DNA of 64,000 nucleotides from Odobenus rosmarus divergens (GCF_000321225.1 NW_004450459.1:3460480-3524479), one strand, 5' to 3'. Positions 1 to 11,246 are shown, counted from the first letter of the stretch. The notes: generated from the letters alone by a model not told the origin. Program-made: numbers and translations.

Positions 1-64
1 GGAGGGAGGGAGGAAGGAAGGGAGGGAGGAAGGGAGGGAGGGAGGAAGGAAGGGAGGGAGGGAA
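1..64 (+). repeat. (GGGA)n/(GGAA)n purine microsatellite
   Basis: All-purine tract of GGGA and GGAA units running into the window edge, so its full length is unknown. Runs of three G separated by 1-5 bases satisfy the usual G-quadruplex pattern, and the pure purine strand could also form triplex DNA. No gene context. Confidence 0.95.
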
Positions 65-794
65 ATTCTTCCAGTATTGTGGTTACATTCCAGTTTTAGG
101 TTTTGCTCCCAAGAACTAGAAATATGCCAGATAACCTTTTTAGTTTTTGGAGAGTCTTAATCGGACACATGGCAGCAGAGCGGTCTCTGCAGTGGTGGTA
201 GTATCCCTGGCAGAAAGCTGGAAGGATCTGTTCTACACTGTACATTGTCTACTAGTTTCATACAGACTTGACTACTAGTTTCATCAACACTTAAAATTCA
301 AAGGATTCCTGAATTCTTTCATTAATCCTATTGAAATATACAATATTCTGGTTTCCAAGTTTATCAGCATTGGTAAAACTTGTGTCATAAACTACAAAAT
401 AAAATTATACAAGAGCTTCCAAAGAGATAGTCTTTGACTTTTTATTATAACAAGGAGTTCTAATTTTTAAAAATATTTTCCCCCAAAATTCTAAAATGCA
501 ATACTTCCTTTCTATTAAAAAAATTATCCAAAACCTGAGAACAAGAGTGGCTGCATGTCCTATCTGTGTGGACTGAGCATTGGCTGACAAGCACATCCGA
601 GCACTAATTCACACCTGTAGGGGATGTACTTTTGTTGCACTTACGATTTACTATTGATTAAGGCCCAGCACTTAAAGTTATCTGTTAAATTGGATATTTT
701 TGTTCGAAAGAGATGCAAATTACCTCTTTCTAGTAGAAAAGATAGCCACAAAGATTGTTTTCTTGCTTTAAAAGACATTAATCAGGCTTGCCTC
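65..794. other. Unassigned AT-rich sequence
   Basis: No ORF above about 60 codons, no recognisable repeat head and no CpG cluster. I see nothing I can name here. Confidence 0.5.
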
Positions 795-806
795 TAATTT
801 AGCCAA

Positions 807-894
807 CTTGTTGAATCACTAAATTCTACTCCTGAAACAGATAACTACACTATATGTTAACTACAATGTAATTTTAAAAATTGACACAAAAAAA
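807..894 (+). mobile_element. 88-bp carnivore L1 3' tail
   Basis: Resembles the extreme 3' end of carnivore L1 (words such as AATTCTACTCCTGAAAC and TATATGTTAACTA) and ends in an A-rich tail. It is flanked by a perfect 12-bp duplication, TAATTTAGCCAA, at 795-806 and 895-906. This makes it a complete target-primed insertion truncated at its 5' end to under 90 bp, not a decayed longer copy. The L1 family match is from memory. Confidence 0.75.
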
Positions 895-907
895 TAATTT
901 AGCCAAT

Positions 908-2235
908 TTATTTCAGCATTCCTTTATTGACTAGTGATATAGATGCTATTCAGAAAATTCTCTTAATCAGCTTTACCATTCTGCTGGTTTACTCTTTAAT
1001 TTAAAAGAAATGAATAAAATATTAAAATTTAAAAAATCTTTAACATGTGTTTATTTTATATTTATACGAGAGTTATATTTTTAAATTTTTAAAAATTATG
1101 TTTTGGCATTCCAAAATATTTTAGCTGTGTGTGTGTGTGTGTGTGTGAATTAGTGACTAATGATGTCATTTAAGCAGTATTAATAAAGGGATTATATATA
1201 GGTCTTAATTATGTATGTATAGTGCATATACATATATCTGTTAGGAATATTAAGAAATATTAGAGAAGGTCTAGACAATACTTAATGTCTGAAGTTCAGT
1301 TGCCAAAAAACTGCTTAACATAAATTATGTAGTTATGTACTATTTCTTATTCTGGAATAAAAATATTTATAGAAATACTTTTTGAAAAACCAGTGTGGAA
1401 TCTAGCTTTTGATTTTGGGGTCTGAGAAATTATTTCTTGTTCTTTTCTTACCCTCCATATAGAGTATATGCAACAATTTTTCATCAATTTTTAATTTAAA
1501 GACTAGGCAATAAAGAGATTTAATAAAAGATTTTATGGCAGTAGTCATTTGCAGTGTAAAAATGTGGTTTCTTATTATTTCTAACTCTCAAAATGTTAAT
1601 GTAATACATAGCTATGTAATTCTACAGGATAGTTTAATTTCCCTTGAAAATATGGACCTCAGGTAAGGGTCCAAATTAAAAAGAAATTAATATATTCCAA
1701 ATATTAAGTTATTTTTCTGGTCCTCTGAGTTATATAATACCTAGCCCTGGTGAAAATTTTTATTTTAAGAAAGTTACCAACAAGCAATTCTATTGGAGTT
1801 TTTCACATTATCAGAAAATAAAAAATCATTTTAGAATGGATATTCTATATTTATTTCATTATATTAATTGCTATCAAATATCATAATAATTAGAATTCTG
1901 TTGACCTCGTAACTGGTAGAAACTATCTGTCAAACACACTAACTCTTTACCAGCTCTCCCTACATAAACTAAAATCTTCATCATTTGCTCTGTCCAGAAT
2001 CTTTCTGGTTTGAGAAAACATGTTATTTAGAAGGTTAAGTTGATCTCCATACATGCAAAAAATTTACCTGACAGGTTTAAATATCGGATACTCAAACTTC
2101 AAGTTTGACATACACATTTTATAGAAGCAAGAGTTAAATTGAAATTATAGTAACAGATTATAGCTTTAATGACAGGATTAGAAAACCTAAGATTCTTGGC
2201 CTGCATTATCCATTATGGTAAAACTAACCAAATGT
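908..2235. other. Unassigned AT-rich sequence with a (TG)11 tract
   Basis: Very AT-rich, with many homopolymer runs. The only definable item is the (TG)11 microsatellite at 1126-1147. No ORF or repeat family is recognised. Confidence 0.5.
1126..1147 (+). repeat. (TG)11 microsatellite
   Basis: Eleven uninterrupted TG units between AGC and AATTAG. It is likely length-polymorphic. Confidence 0.95.
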
Positions 2236-2239
2236 GATA

Positions 2240-2427
2240 TTTGTACATAAAATTAAATTAATTAAAATTAAGTAAAATGGAAAATCCAGCTCTTTATTGC
2301 ACTAGCCACATTTCTAGTGCTCAAAATGTCTTTGACCACTTTATCTGTCATTGATGGCTACTATCTTAGTGCAGATATAGAACATTTCCATCATTGCAGA
2401 AAATTTTACTGGACAGTGCCCTTGTAG
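2240..2427. mobile_element. hAT-Charlie MITE fragment (MER58/MER3-like)
   Basis: Contains words typical of this nonautonomous hAT-Charlie group: CACTAGCCACATTT, AGTGCTCAA, GATATAGAACATTTCCATCAT and ACTGGACAGTGC. The last resembles the terminal inverted repeat ending in GGACAGCGCTG. An AT-rich centre (AATTAAATTAATTAAAATTAA) precedes them. The exact subfamily is uncertain. Confidence 0.65.
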
Positions 2428-2429
2428 AC

Positions 2430-3215
2430 TTCAGGCACGTTGATCATGCTTCTTTCTGTTTTCAGATGTTAAAGATAAATTTGATCTTATCTAACACATA
2501 AGCAATATAACATAGTACAATATCATGCCAGACAGCAAGCTCAACATTCCTAATTTATTGAGCAGGGAATTTCAGTGTGTTTCACATTATGTCATGATGC
2601 TTTGTTTCCAAAAAGATTTGCTAATTTTCTTGAATACATCTGTGACTTCTGTATCTTTTACCAGTTTCAGTAGTCATTTTACATATCGTGATTAAACACA
2701 CCATCACCAGGAATCTAACTCAGCAAAAATGAAAGTTTAAATCAGTGATTATTCCAAGCAATCCTTTTTCCATCCAGTCTAATCATAGGCAAGTGAGTCA
2801 TACTGATGGTGATGATTGTTTTAACATAATTTAATTTAAATAATTCCTGTTATAAAATAAAGATAAAATGGCATATCTGTATTTTACACCTAGGGATTCT
2901 ACGTGACGTTTATCACTTCTTAATATTAATCCTGTTTTAATCTTTTTGTAGATGAAGTTATGCTTTTATTCAACTTAATGGAAAGAACATAAAAAGTATG
3001 TAGAATTCCTGAAGAAAACCTTATTTTATGAAAATTTATAGACTTACTATTGAGCATTTAGTAACAGGGATTTGCACTAAAATTAATATAACTTGATAAA
3101 ATCTGGAAAACTATGTTTTCAGTTTTCAGGCCAGTCAAGGGAAAACTCTGTGTGATTTTGTCAAGAAAAACATGAGAACAGAGGGATGTTACTGACATCC
3201 TACCCCTCCTAAAGG
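2430..3215. other. Unassigned AT-rich sequence
   Basis: No recognisable repeat family, ORF or structured element. Confidence 0.45.
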
Positions 3216-3216
3216 A

Positions 3217-4525
3217 CTGTTAACACAAAACACACAAAGGACTCTTAAAACTCAACAATAAGAAAGCAAATGGCCCAATTAAAAAATGGGCCACAGTTAA
3301 CAGATGCCTCATCAAAGGAGAAATACAGATGGCAAATAAGCATGTGAAAAAATGGTCCACATCATATATCCTCAGGGAAATGTAAATTATAACAACAAAA
3401 TACCAGTACCCACCTATTGGAATGGACAAAATCTAGAACACTGACACCAAATGCTGGCAAAGATGTGGAGCCAGAGGAACTCTCATTCATTGCTGGTGGG
3501 AATGCAAACTGATACAGCCACTTTAGAAGACAGTTGGGAGTTTCTTATAAAACTAAACATACTCTTGGGATGTCTGGGTGGCTCAGTCGGTTAAGCATCT
3601 GCCTTTGGCTCAGGTCATGATCCCAGGGTCCTGGGATGGAGCCCCACGTCCGGCTCCCTGCTCAGCAGAGAGCCTGCTTCTCCCTCTGCCTGCCGCTCCC
3701 CTGCTTGTGCTCTCTCTCTCTCTCTGTCTTTCTGAGAAATAGATAAATAAAATCTTAAAAAAACAAAAACAAACTAAACATACTCTTACCATATGATCCA
3801 GCAGCTATGCTCCCTCATATTTATCTAAAGGAATTGAAAACGTGTGTGCACACAGTAATCTGCGTATAGATGTTTATAGTAGCTTCGTTCATAACTGGAA
3901 ACAACTAAGCGCATGAATGAATAAACTTTGGTACACCCAGACAATGGAATATTATTCAGTGCTCGAAAGAAGTAAGCTGTCAGGTCATGAAAGACATGGA
4001 AGAACCTTAAATGCATATTACTAAGTAAAAGAAGCTAATCTGAAAAGGCTACATACTATATAATTCCAACTACATGGCATTCTGGAAATGGCAAAGCTCC
4101 TACGGAGGAAGTAAAAATATCAGTGGTTTCCAGAGGTTATAGGAAAGCAAGGGATGAAAAGGTAGAGCACAAAGGTTTTTATGGCAGTAAAAATACTCTG
4201 TGAGATACTATAATGGTGGCTATATGCCCTTATATGTATGTATATTTGGACAAATGTATATTTGTCCAAACCCATAAAATGTACACCACCAAGAGTGAGC
4301 CCTTATGTAAAGTACAAACTTAGGATGATAATGATGTGTCATTGTGGATTCATCAATTATAACAAATGTACCACTCTGGTGAGAGATGGGGTTGATAATG
4401 AGGGAGACTGTGTGTGAGTAGGAGCAAGGAGAATATGGGATATCTATATAGACCTTCCTATCATTTTTGCTATGAACCTAAAACTGCTCTTTAGAAGTTG
4501 TCTTAAAAAAAAAAAAAAAAAAAAA
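3217..4525 (+). mobile_element. L1 (L1MA-like) 3' end, ORF2 C-terminus plus 3'UTR
   Basis: Sense-strand L1. It starts in the last part of ORF2 (GGCAAATAAGCATGTGAAAA, then TCATTGCTGGTGGGAATGCAAA, the usual C-terminal coding words). It runs through the 3'UTR (CCACTCTGGTGAGAGATGG, GAACCTAAAACTGCTCT) to a 21-A tail at 4505-4525. It is truncated at the 5' end and its reading frame is broken by many changes. A Can-SINE splits it at 3567-3770. The fossil cannot encode protein. Confidence 0.9.
3567..3770 (+). mobile_element. Can-SINE (tRNA-Lys SINE) inside L1
   Basis: Head GGGATGTCTGGGTGGCTCAG with a recognisable A box and B box (TGGATGGAGCCCC), CT-rich middle, then an AATAAAATCTTAAAA tail. A perfect 17-bp target duplication, AAACTAAACATACTCTT, lies at 3550-3566 and 3771-3787. 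The host is an L1 3' end, so the SINE is younger than that L1. Confidence 0.97.
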
Positions 4526-4559
4526 CTTAATAAAATGCCCAAGCAAGGAATAAATGTTT

Positions 4560-5015
4560 GCACTCAAATATATGCTATCCTATAACATCTCCCCGTCAAT
4601 TATCATCAAGGTGCAAACTCCTTAAGCGGGCCTCTAAGACTGTCATTTATATGAATCTGGCTTACCTCCTAGTGCTTTCCAATACATCCATTCCTTATCA
4701 TCCACCCAGCTGAGCTACTATCTCAGAGTTCCTGCCTCTGTGCTTTTCCCAGTGGAATTTCTACCCAGTCCCCTCCCTGTCATCTCTACCTGTCAAGGTT
4801 TTCCTTCTCCCTGAAGTATTTCTCTTCTTATAAACCAGAAGTTGTTTCACCCCCTTCACTAAACATCCTTTCATTGCTGCTGGGACTCTTTATGGCACCA
4901 AGAGATAAGACACTCCCGTGTGTGTGTGGGGGGGGGTTGTTTTTGTTTTTGCTTTTTTATGTCCTAGCAGATTTCCTGGCACAGAGTGAATGAGCAATAA
5001 ATATTTATTAAATAA
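4560..5015 (+). mobile_element. Probable L2 3' fragment
   Basis: The 3' end reads CCTGGCACAGAGTGAATGAGCAATAAATATTTATTAAATAAA, close to the L2 terminus (cctggcacatag...caataaatatttgttgaa), preceded by pyrimidine-rich sequence like the L2 3' region. It includes a GTGTGTGTGGGGGGGGG stretch at about 4919-4937. Divergence is high. Confidence 0.5.
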
Positions 5016-6177
5016 AAGCATTAAAAATTGTTTAATGCATGACTTTTTTTTTCCTGGATCATAGTTTCCTACAGAGAAGTAACAATTCCTTGGAATTTTT
5101 AAAAGGGACTTAAAATATTGCATTGCAAATGGTATGGAAATACTACAGTGTAAAAATAGTAGCCTTTTCAATACAACTGTAATGAACATAGCAAAAGGAG
5201 GGGCACAGCTTTGTCATTTTGTGTGTCATCTGAAATATTTTCACAAAATTAAAACATTTAAGAAATACTTGGTGGCATGTTTGGAATGCTTATCCTTAGC
5301 AATGTTAAATATAATCTTTCTTGTGTAATATGAAGGAAAATATAAATAAAATAGTTTGCTGTGCATGGTAACAAAGAACGATTTTATGTGTATGTAAAAG
5401 GAAGTAAATCAGCATATTTGTTTTCTGTATTATCTGTATATGACTGTCATAATTCATGTCGGTTACTTTGCTCTGTTTATTTTGCTTCTCTCTGTGAAGT
5501 AGATCAGTCAATTGTCATTTTATTGGAACAATGTGTTGTACTCTTGGTGCTTTGCTCATACATATAGCACGGAGTTAATTAAGATTTCAAATAAAAAGAT
5601 TTCATTTTATAGATAGTCCAATTACCAGTCACTCATTGTAAATTATAATATTTAGATACAATTCAAGCATTTACATTATTAAAAATAAGATGTTTATTAC
5701 ATTTAGTAATAAGACATTTTAATCACCTAGAATGCTTATAGTCTTACTATTTTCCTCATTGTTACTTTAGTTTTATAAGTTAACTTGGTATAAATATAAC
5801 AGTGTAGATCCTTTTGGTAGGAATATTATTCTATTTCTGGAGTAGAAATAAATTCACATTATATGCAAGGGACCAGAAGTGTTACCCTCTGAATTGTTAC
5901 TAAAAATTCATCCTCAGCTCTGGGAATTAAATGCCTAGCAAACACAAAATACTCCTCGTTGTCAGGATAATTGGCTTTACTTTAGTGTGCCTTAGATGTC
6001 TTAGTTACTTTCGATGGTCTGAGTTAAATGCTTGTTATTTGTTTTAAACTGACACCAAGTAAAGCCAACATAACATTAAGTTCTTCTGTCTTATTAACTT
6101 CAGCATTCTAATTGTTTCTCAGAGCAATACTGCCACTAAGAAGTTTAACCTATTAGGCCTGAATCCTTCTCCCATCC
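5016..6177. other. Unassigned AT-rich sequence
   Basis: Short overlapping ORFs of up to 68 codons on both strands look like chance. No repeat is recognised. Confidence 0.45.
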
Positions 6178-6179
6178 AA

Positions 6180-6350
6180 ATGCTTTCATTCATTCATTCA
6201 TTCATTCATTCATATAACAGATATTTATTTGTACCTGATATATCACAGGCACTGGGACATAGAAAATTCAGTATTCAAGAAATTCAATCTAGTAGGGGAG
6301 ATATATTAGCAGAAAAATGTATTAACACTATGATGTGGGATGTATAATTC
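6180..6350 (-). mobile_element. L2 3' end (antisense) with (CATT)n
   Basis: Reads TTCATTCATTCATTCATTCATTCATTCATATAACAGATATTTATTTG...CACAGGCACTGGGACATA, the reverse complement of an L2 3' end. The terminal GAATGAAT repeat is expanded to about seven CATT units (6187-6213). Confidence 0.75.
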
Positions 6351-6354
6351 ATTA

Positions 6355-6530
6355 AACTATTCAACAAAAATTATATTGAACACTCACTATGTATGTCTGA
6401 TATTGTGATACTCAAAAATTGGAAATAACATCACAAGCAAACAGACATGGTAATTGTCTTTATGGAGTTTATAGTCTAGAGAGTTATTTAAGAAATAAAT
6501 AGAAGACAAAATTGGTAGCTATTGGTGGTT
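6355..6530 (-). mobile_element. Second L2 3' end (antisense)
   Basis: ATTCAACAAAAATTATATTGAACACTCACTATGTATG followed by TATGGAGTTTATAGTCTAGAGAG matches the antisense L2 3' pattern (attcaacaaatatttattgagcacctactatg...gagcttatagtctag). It lies directly next to the preceding L2 end, suggesting two independent copies or a tandem arrangement. Confidence 0.65.
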
Positions 6531-7070
6531 ATCAATAGTTGGGTCATATAATGGATGAATGGGGACTTGAAGAATACACAGTTGCTTTCAAGGTTCTAAT
6601 ATGGATTTTTATTTTGTTTTGATTATTCATTTATTTATACTTATAGATACCCATATAGAATTTATTGCATGCTAGGTTATGTTCTAAGTACTTATTAATG
6701 GATTGAAGATGTAATAATGTGAATAATGTATTTTTTGTAACCAAAATATTATATAACCATATTGATAGAATGGAGTTGGGAAACTGAGTGGGGGGGAGGC
6801 TTGTAATTGGATGGAAGGGTAAAAAAGACCTAAAATTTTTATCTTCCAAGTTATCAAATCAATAGACAATGTCTAAAATGCAAAAAATAGGAACTGACAC
6901 ATTTTATTTAGTATATATAGAAATAAATACCAAATAATCAGTTAAGAATTGAGAGTGGTGGTTTCTAATAAGAAAGTAGAATGGGTTGAAGGCCTGCTAT
7001 TTTTCATAACACAATTTGTGGTACATTGAATTTTACTTGATTGTGTACACATGTAATTTTGATTTTAAAG
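6531..7070. other. Unassigned AT-rich sequence
   Basis: No recognisable repeat or credible ORF. A run of G (GTGGGGGGGAGG) occurs near 6791. Confidence 0.45.
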
Positions 7071-7784
7071 CTAAATGATATGTGAACTTACAGGGGGAAA
7101 ACAAAATGAAAGCCATAAATAGCAGAATTTGTAGTGGTGAAGATCGACATAGTAAGTTCCTAGAAGATGGAGCTGAAAAATTCCACCAGAGACAAAAAGT
7201 TCCAATAATCAGAAAATAGGAGTTTTTGGAGAAAAAAACAAAACAAAAAAATTATTAAAATAGATAGAATGGATTCTTAGCATGACAAAAATGATAGATA
7301 ACAAATTTTCCATACCTGAACTCACTATAGTGAAATTCAAGATTATCAAAGACAAAAGTTTCTAAAAGAGAAAGAGCAGATCACTCAAAAAAAAAGAATG
7401 ATAATCAGATTGATATCTGACTCCCTAATGAAAGAAAGCCCTGGAAAGAAGACAATGGATGAATATTTTTAAATATGGAAGGAAAAACCTCTGATCTTAG
7501 AATACTCTAATTTTCCTAGACTGTTATTTGAATGTAAGGGTGAGATTAAGACATTCTTATGTATTTAAGACTTCAGAGATTTGTTGTAACAAAGATGGTC
7601 TGAAAACATTCTTTGAGAAAGTGCTACAATAAAAAGTAGTCTAATAGAAACATGAAAAACATGGGTGAACTTAGTAAAGTTACTATTATATAAAATAGCA
7701 AGGACCAAACATTCTTTAATAATAAAAGGCAAGCCAACAGGAAGAAAAGAAATAAAAGAAGGAGGGAGAAAAAGAGGAAATCCA

Positions 7785-7980
7785 GGGCCGCCTGTGTTGC
7801 TCAGTCGTTAAGCATCTGCCTTCGGCTCAGGTCATGATCCCAGGGTCCTGGGCTCGAGCCCCACATCGGGCTCCCTGCTCAGCAGGAGGCCTGTTTCTCC
7901 CTCTCCCTCTCCCCCTGCTTGTGTTCCCTCTCTCACTGTCTCTCTCTGTCAAATAAATAAATACAAATCTTTAAAAAAAA
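7785..7980 (+). mobile_element. Can-SINE
   Basis: GGGCCGCCTGTGTTGCTCAGTCGTTAAG head, B box GGGCTCGAGCCCC, TGCTTGTGTTCCCTCTCTC tail type, then AAATAAATAAATA. A target duplication, AGGAAATCCA, lies at 7775-7784 and 7981-7990. The A box is mutated (TGTTGCTCAG for TGGTGGCTCAG). Confidence 0.96.
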
Positions 7981-8442
7981 AGGAAATCCATTTGACACAA
8001 AACTAAAATTCTAGAACTTAAATGCTGCCAACACAGTAGCAGAACCCCAAAAGTGGAGCCGTGAAAAGGTACAAAATACTTATTTTATTTGAGTAAATAT
8101 ATAGATATTGGTAAATTCATAAATTTGGCAACAAAAGTTAACTTTACATGTGCCTTGAAATGTTAGTGACAACTGAAAAAAAGGAAAAAATCAATATATT
8201 GCATTTTAATCAGCAAAAGACAATTTGGTTTCTCCATTGCAAAGCAGGAAAAAAATGAAAATCTAAAATATGTAAAGAGAAAATATAAAGTAAGATGGCA
8301 TTTTTAAAGTCTCAGTATAGAAACAAGTGTAATAACTATAAATAAATTCAAATCTTCAGACTGTTGGAGACAATCAGATTAGATTTAAAAAGCAGTATCC
8401 AGTAATACATTGTCAGAGTAATGCAAGATAAATGTACAAATT

Positions 8443-8873
8443 CTTTTTTTTTTTTTTTAAAGATTTTCATTTTAGGGCGCCTGGGTGGCTCAGTCATTAA
8501 GCATCTGCCTTCGGCTCAGGTCATGATCCTGGAGTCCCAGGATCGAGTACCGCATCAGGCTCCCTGCTCAGCGGGGAGTCTGCTTCTCCCTCTGACCCTC
8601 TTCCCTTTCATGCTCTCTATCTCTCATTCTCCCTCTCTCAAATAAATAAATAAAATCTTAAAAAAATGTTTAAAGATTTTCGTTTTATTTATTTGACAGA
8701 GAGAGACACAGCGAGAGAGGGAGCACAAGCAGGGGGAGTGGGAGAGGCAGAAGCAGGCCTCCTGCAGAGCAGGGAGCCCAATGCAGGGCTCGATGCAGGG
8801 CTCGATCCCAGGACTCTGGGATCATGATCTCAGCTGAAGGCAGTCGCTTAACGACTGAAACACCCAGGCGCCC
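8443..8873 (-). mobile_element. Can-SINE (antisense), split by a second Can-SINE
   Basis: Outer element of a nest. Its poly-T start is at 8443-8456 and its body at 8669-8873, ending with the reverse-complement head CACCCAGGCGCCC. A target duplication, AAATGTACAAATT, flanks it at 8430-8442 and 8874-8886. A small internal duplication, GGGCTCGATGCAGGGCTCGAT, sits in the B-box region. A plus-strand SINE was later inserted into its A-rich tail. Confidence 0.96.
8475..8668 (+). mobile_element. Can-SINE nested in antisense Can-SINE
   Basis: Intact-looking SINE from GGGCGCCTGGGTGGCTCAG to an AATAAATAAATAAAATCTTAAAAAA tail. The duplicated target is 19 bp at 8456-8474 and 8669-8687 with one mismatch (TTTAAAGATTTTC[A/G]TTTTA). 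That target is the A/T-rich tail of the outer SINE. The two elements form a large inverted repeat. Confidence 0.97.
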
Positions 8874-9155
8874 AAATGTACAAATTTTATGGCACTTTTT
8901 TCTCAGCAGCAAATAGAAAATATATCATTTTCAGTAACAGCAAACACACTACAGATAGAGGAATTAACAAAGTATTTACAAGACCTTTTAGAGTAAGTTG
9001 CCAAACTCTATGGAAAGACACAAGACATTTGAAGTGAAAATTTATTTTGTGCTTGTGTAAAGGATGACTTAATAGTATTATAATGTCTATTTTCCATAAA
9101 TTATGTATCAAAGCAATTGAAATCTAGCTAGATTTTTTTAGAAGAATACAACATG

Positions 9156-9356
9156 CTTTATTTGTTTACTTATTTATTTATTTTTAAATATTTTATTTAT
9201 TTGACAGAGAGAGTGAGAGAGAGAGCAGCAGAGGGAGAAGGAGAAGCAGACTCCCCACTGAGCAGAGAGCCCGACATGGGGCTTGATCCCAGGACCCTGG
9301 GATCATGACCTGAGCCAAAGGCAGACACTTAACTGACAGAGCCACCCAGGCGCCCC
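9156..9356 (-). mobile_element. Can-SINE (antisense)
   Basis: T/A-rich start, GACAGAGAGAG, CTTGATCCCAGGACCCTGGG, ending CACCCAGGCGCCCC. A target duplication, ATACAACATG, lies at 9146-9155 and 9357-9366. It is the fourth SINE within 1.6 kb. Confidence 0.96.
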
Positions 9357-10174
9357 ATACAACATGTTTTTTTAAAAAAAACAAAATAACAGATTAAAGA
9401 TCCATGAATAATTATGTTAACCCCCCCACCTTTTTTTTTAATGACATAAACAAGGCGAAGAGGACTGACATCTAGCCTTGCAACATCCAACATACTAATG
9501 GTCTTAAAAGGGAAGGCCAAAGTATAATCTTTAACTAAAAGTATATATATTAATGGGTTTGGATGCATAAAAATAAGGATATTTGTTCAAAAAAAGAATA
9601 TCTTAGACAAAGCTAACAAACAATGACACTACAGGAGAAGAGATTTGTTGCATCTGAAATTGACAAAGGAATGACATATGCTGGAAATTAGGAGGAGCTA
9701 CTTCAGGAAAATAAGATAAAGAAAAGAAACCCAAACTTAACAGTCATTTAAGAAAAAGGGAAGCCCAAATGTTAAATAATTTTATGAAGAAATACTCAAT
9801 TTGATTCATAATAAGAATAAAGTGAATAAAAACACAATGAGAACGCACTTTAAACCCTAAAGATTGGAAAAAATTAGATATGGAGAAACAGAAACCACCA
9901 TGGTTTAGCCAGTGTTTTGTAAAATGGTGTAGCTGTTCTGGAGAGCAATGTGGCAATTCTTAGTAATACTAAGGAGAAGTAAATCTTATGCCCAGAAAAT
10001 CCTCTACTGGAATTCCGTCTCCAGAGAAATTCTCAACCAGGGGACATTTGAGAGTATGCATCTTGCAGGGGGATTGAAGACATCTAGATATTCCTCACCA
10101 GGGGAATGGAGCAGGATAAAGGTGGTGGATGCATACTACAGAATACTCTTCAGCATTAGAAGAAATAAACTTTT

Positions 10175-10391
10175 AGGATACCTGGGTGGCTCAGTCAGTT
10201 GAGCATTGGACTCTTGGTTTCATCTCAGGTCATGATCTCAGGGTTGTAGGATCAAGCCCCTCGTGGGGCTCCACACTCAGTGGGGAATCTGTTTCTTTCC
10301 CTCTCCCTCTGCCCCTCCCCCTGCTCATGCTCATGCTCTCTCTCTCTAAAATAAATAAATCTTAAAAAAAAAAAAAAAGGAGGAGAAGAAC
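10175..10391 (+). mobile_element. Can-SINE, older subtype
   Basis: AGGATACCTGGGTGGCTCAGTCAGTTGAGCATTGGACTCTTGG head and a GTGGGGCTCCACACTCAGTGGGG middle mark an older subtype. Its A-tail carries GGAGGAGAAG additions. A 15-bp duplication, AAGAAATAAACTTTT, lies at 10160-10174 and 10392-10406. It is inserted in L1-like sequence. Confidence 0.94.
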
Positions 10392-10620
10392 AAGAAATAA
10401 ACTTTTTAATGTGTGTCCTAAGAATAAAGATGTATCTTAAAACATAGTGTGGAAAAAGTGAAAAACAAAATGGGATCCACGGTGAAATTAACTTTATGTA
10501 AATTTAAAATATATGCAAAAATATTACTATATATTTTACATACTAAAATCATGGTCCATACAGGGGAGAGCAACTGAAGGATAATAACATAAGAAGGAAT
10601 ATGCTAACAAAACAAGAGAG

Positions 10621-11040
10621 GGGTCCTGTGGAGATCAGCGCTACACTGTGCCGTGAACTAAAAAGACTTAACTCCACACTCTTCAGCTGAGGAGGAGGAG
10701 GAAAAGGAGGGAAGGAGAGAGCAAGAAGAAAAAGTAAAAATTTAAAATTTCAGACCTGAAAATACCTCTCGTTTTCTAATTTAGTCTGGTTATTTTCAAT
10801 GTATGACATTATTTGTGCATACATTTTCTTACCTTCTTAAACCTATAGAGTTCCTGAAACACCCAAATTTCTGCCACACCACAATCACTGTAGACTCCTG
10901 TTTTGACCCAAACAGGGAGACAAGGACCTACAATAGACTGTGGAAATTATCCTCATAAGGTTGCCATGTAAATAAAGTCCAGAACCTTGAAGCAAATGTA
11001 TTAACAGAGTCCCCAAAACAAATAGTCCATGGACTAATTT
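10621..11040. other. Unassigned sequence with a purine-rich patch
   Basis: Contains a GAGGAGGAGGAGGAAAAGGAGG stretch near 10689-10712. Nothing else is identified. Confidence 0.45.
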
Positions 11041-11056
11041 AAATTGTAGAATTCTT

Positions 11057-11230
11057 GGGATGCCTGGGTGGCTCAGTCAGTTAAGCGTCTGCCTTCAGCT
11101 CATGTCATGATCCTAAGGTCCTGGGATCAAGCCCCGCATCGGGCTTCTTGCTCCACTGGGAGCCTGCCACTCCCCCTGCTTGTGCTCTCTCTCTGACAAA
11201 TAAATAAATAAAATCTTTTTAAAAAAAAAT
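11057..11230 (+). mobile_element. Can-SINE, slightly shortened
   Basis: GGGATGCCTGGGTGGCTCAGTCAG head, GGGATCAAGCCCCGCATCGGG B-box region, CT-rich stretch shorter than in neighbours. A 16-bp duplication with one mismatch, AA[A/G]TTGTAGAATTCTT, lies at 11041-11056 and 11231-11246. Confidence 0.96.
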
Positions 11231-11246
11231 AAGTTGTAGAATTCTT

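Larger units (their letters stand above)
7071..10620 (+). mobile_element. Decayed old L1 (L1M/HAL1-like) in pieces
   Basis: Several islands read like old L1 in the plus direction. About 8330-8395 resembles the region just before and at the ORF2 start (ATAACTATAAATAAATTCAA...CAATCAGATTAGATTTAAAAAGCA). About 9730-10160 resembles the ORF2 C-terminus (AAATACTCAATTTGATTCATAATAAGAATAAAGTGAATAAAAAC). About 10480-10560 resembles L1 3'UTR. Five Can-SINEs interrupt it. Exact boundaries and whether it is one or more elements need RepeatMasker. No intact frame survives. Confidence 0.5.

Noticed and set aside
6187..6213. (CATT)n as an independent satellite
   Set aside because: It is the expanded GAATGAAT terminus of an antisense L2.
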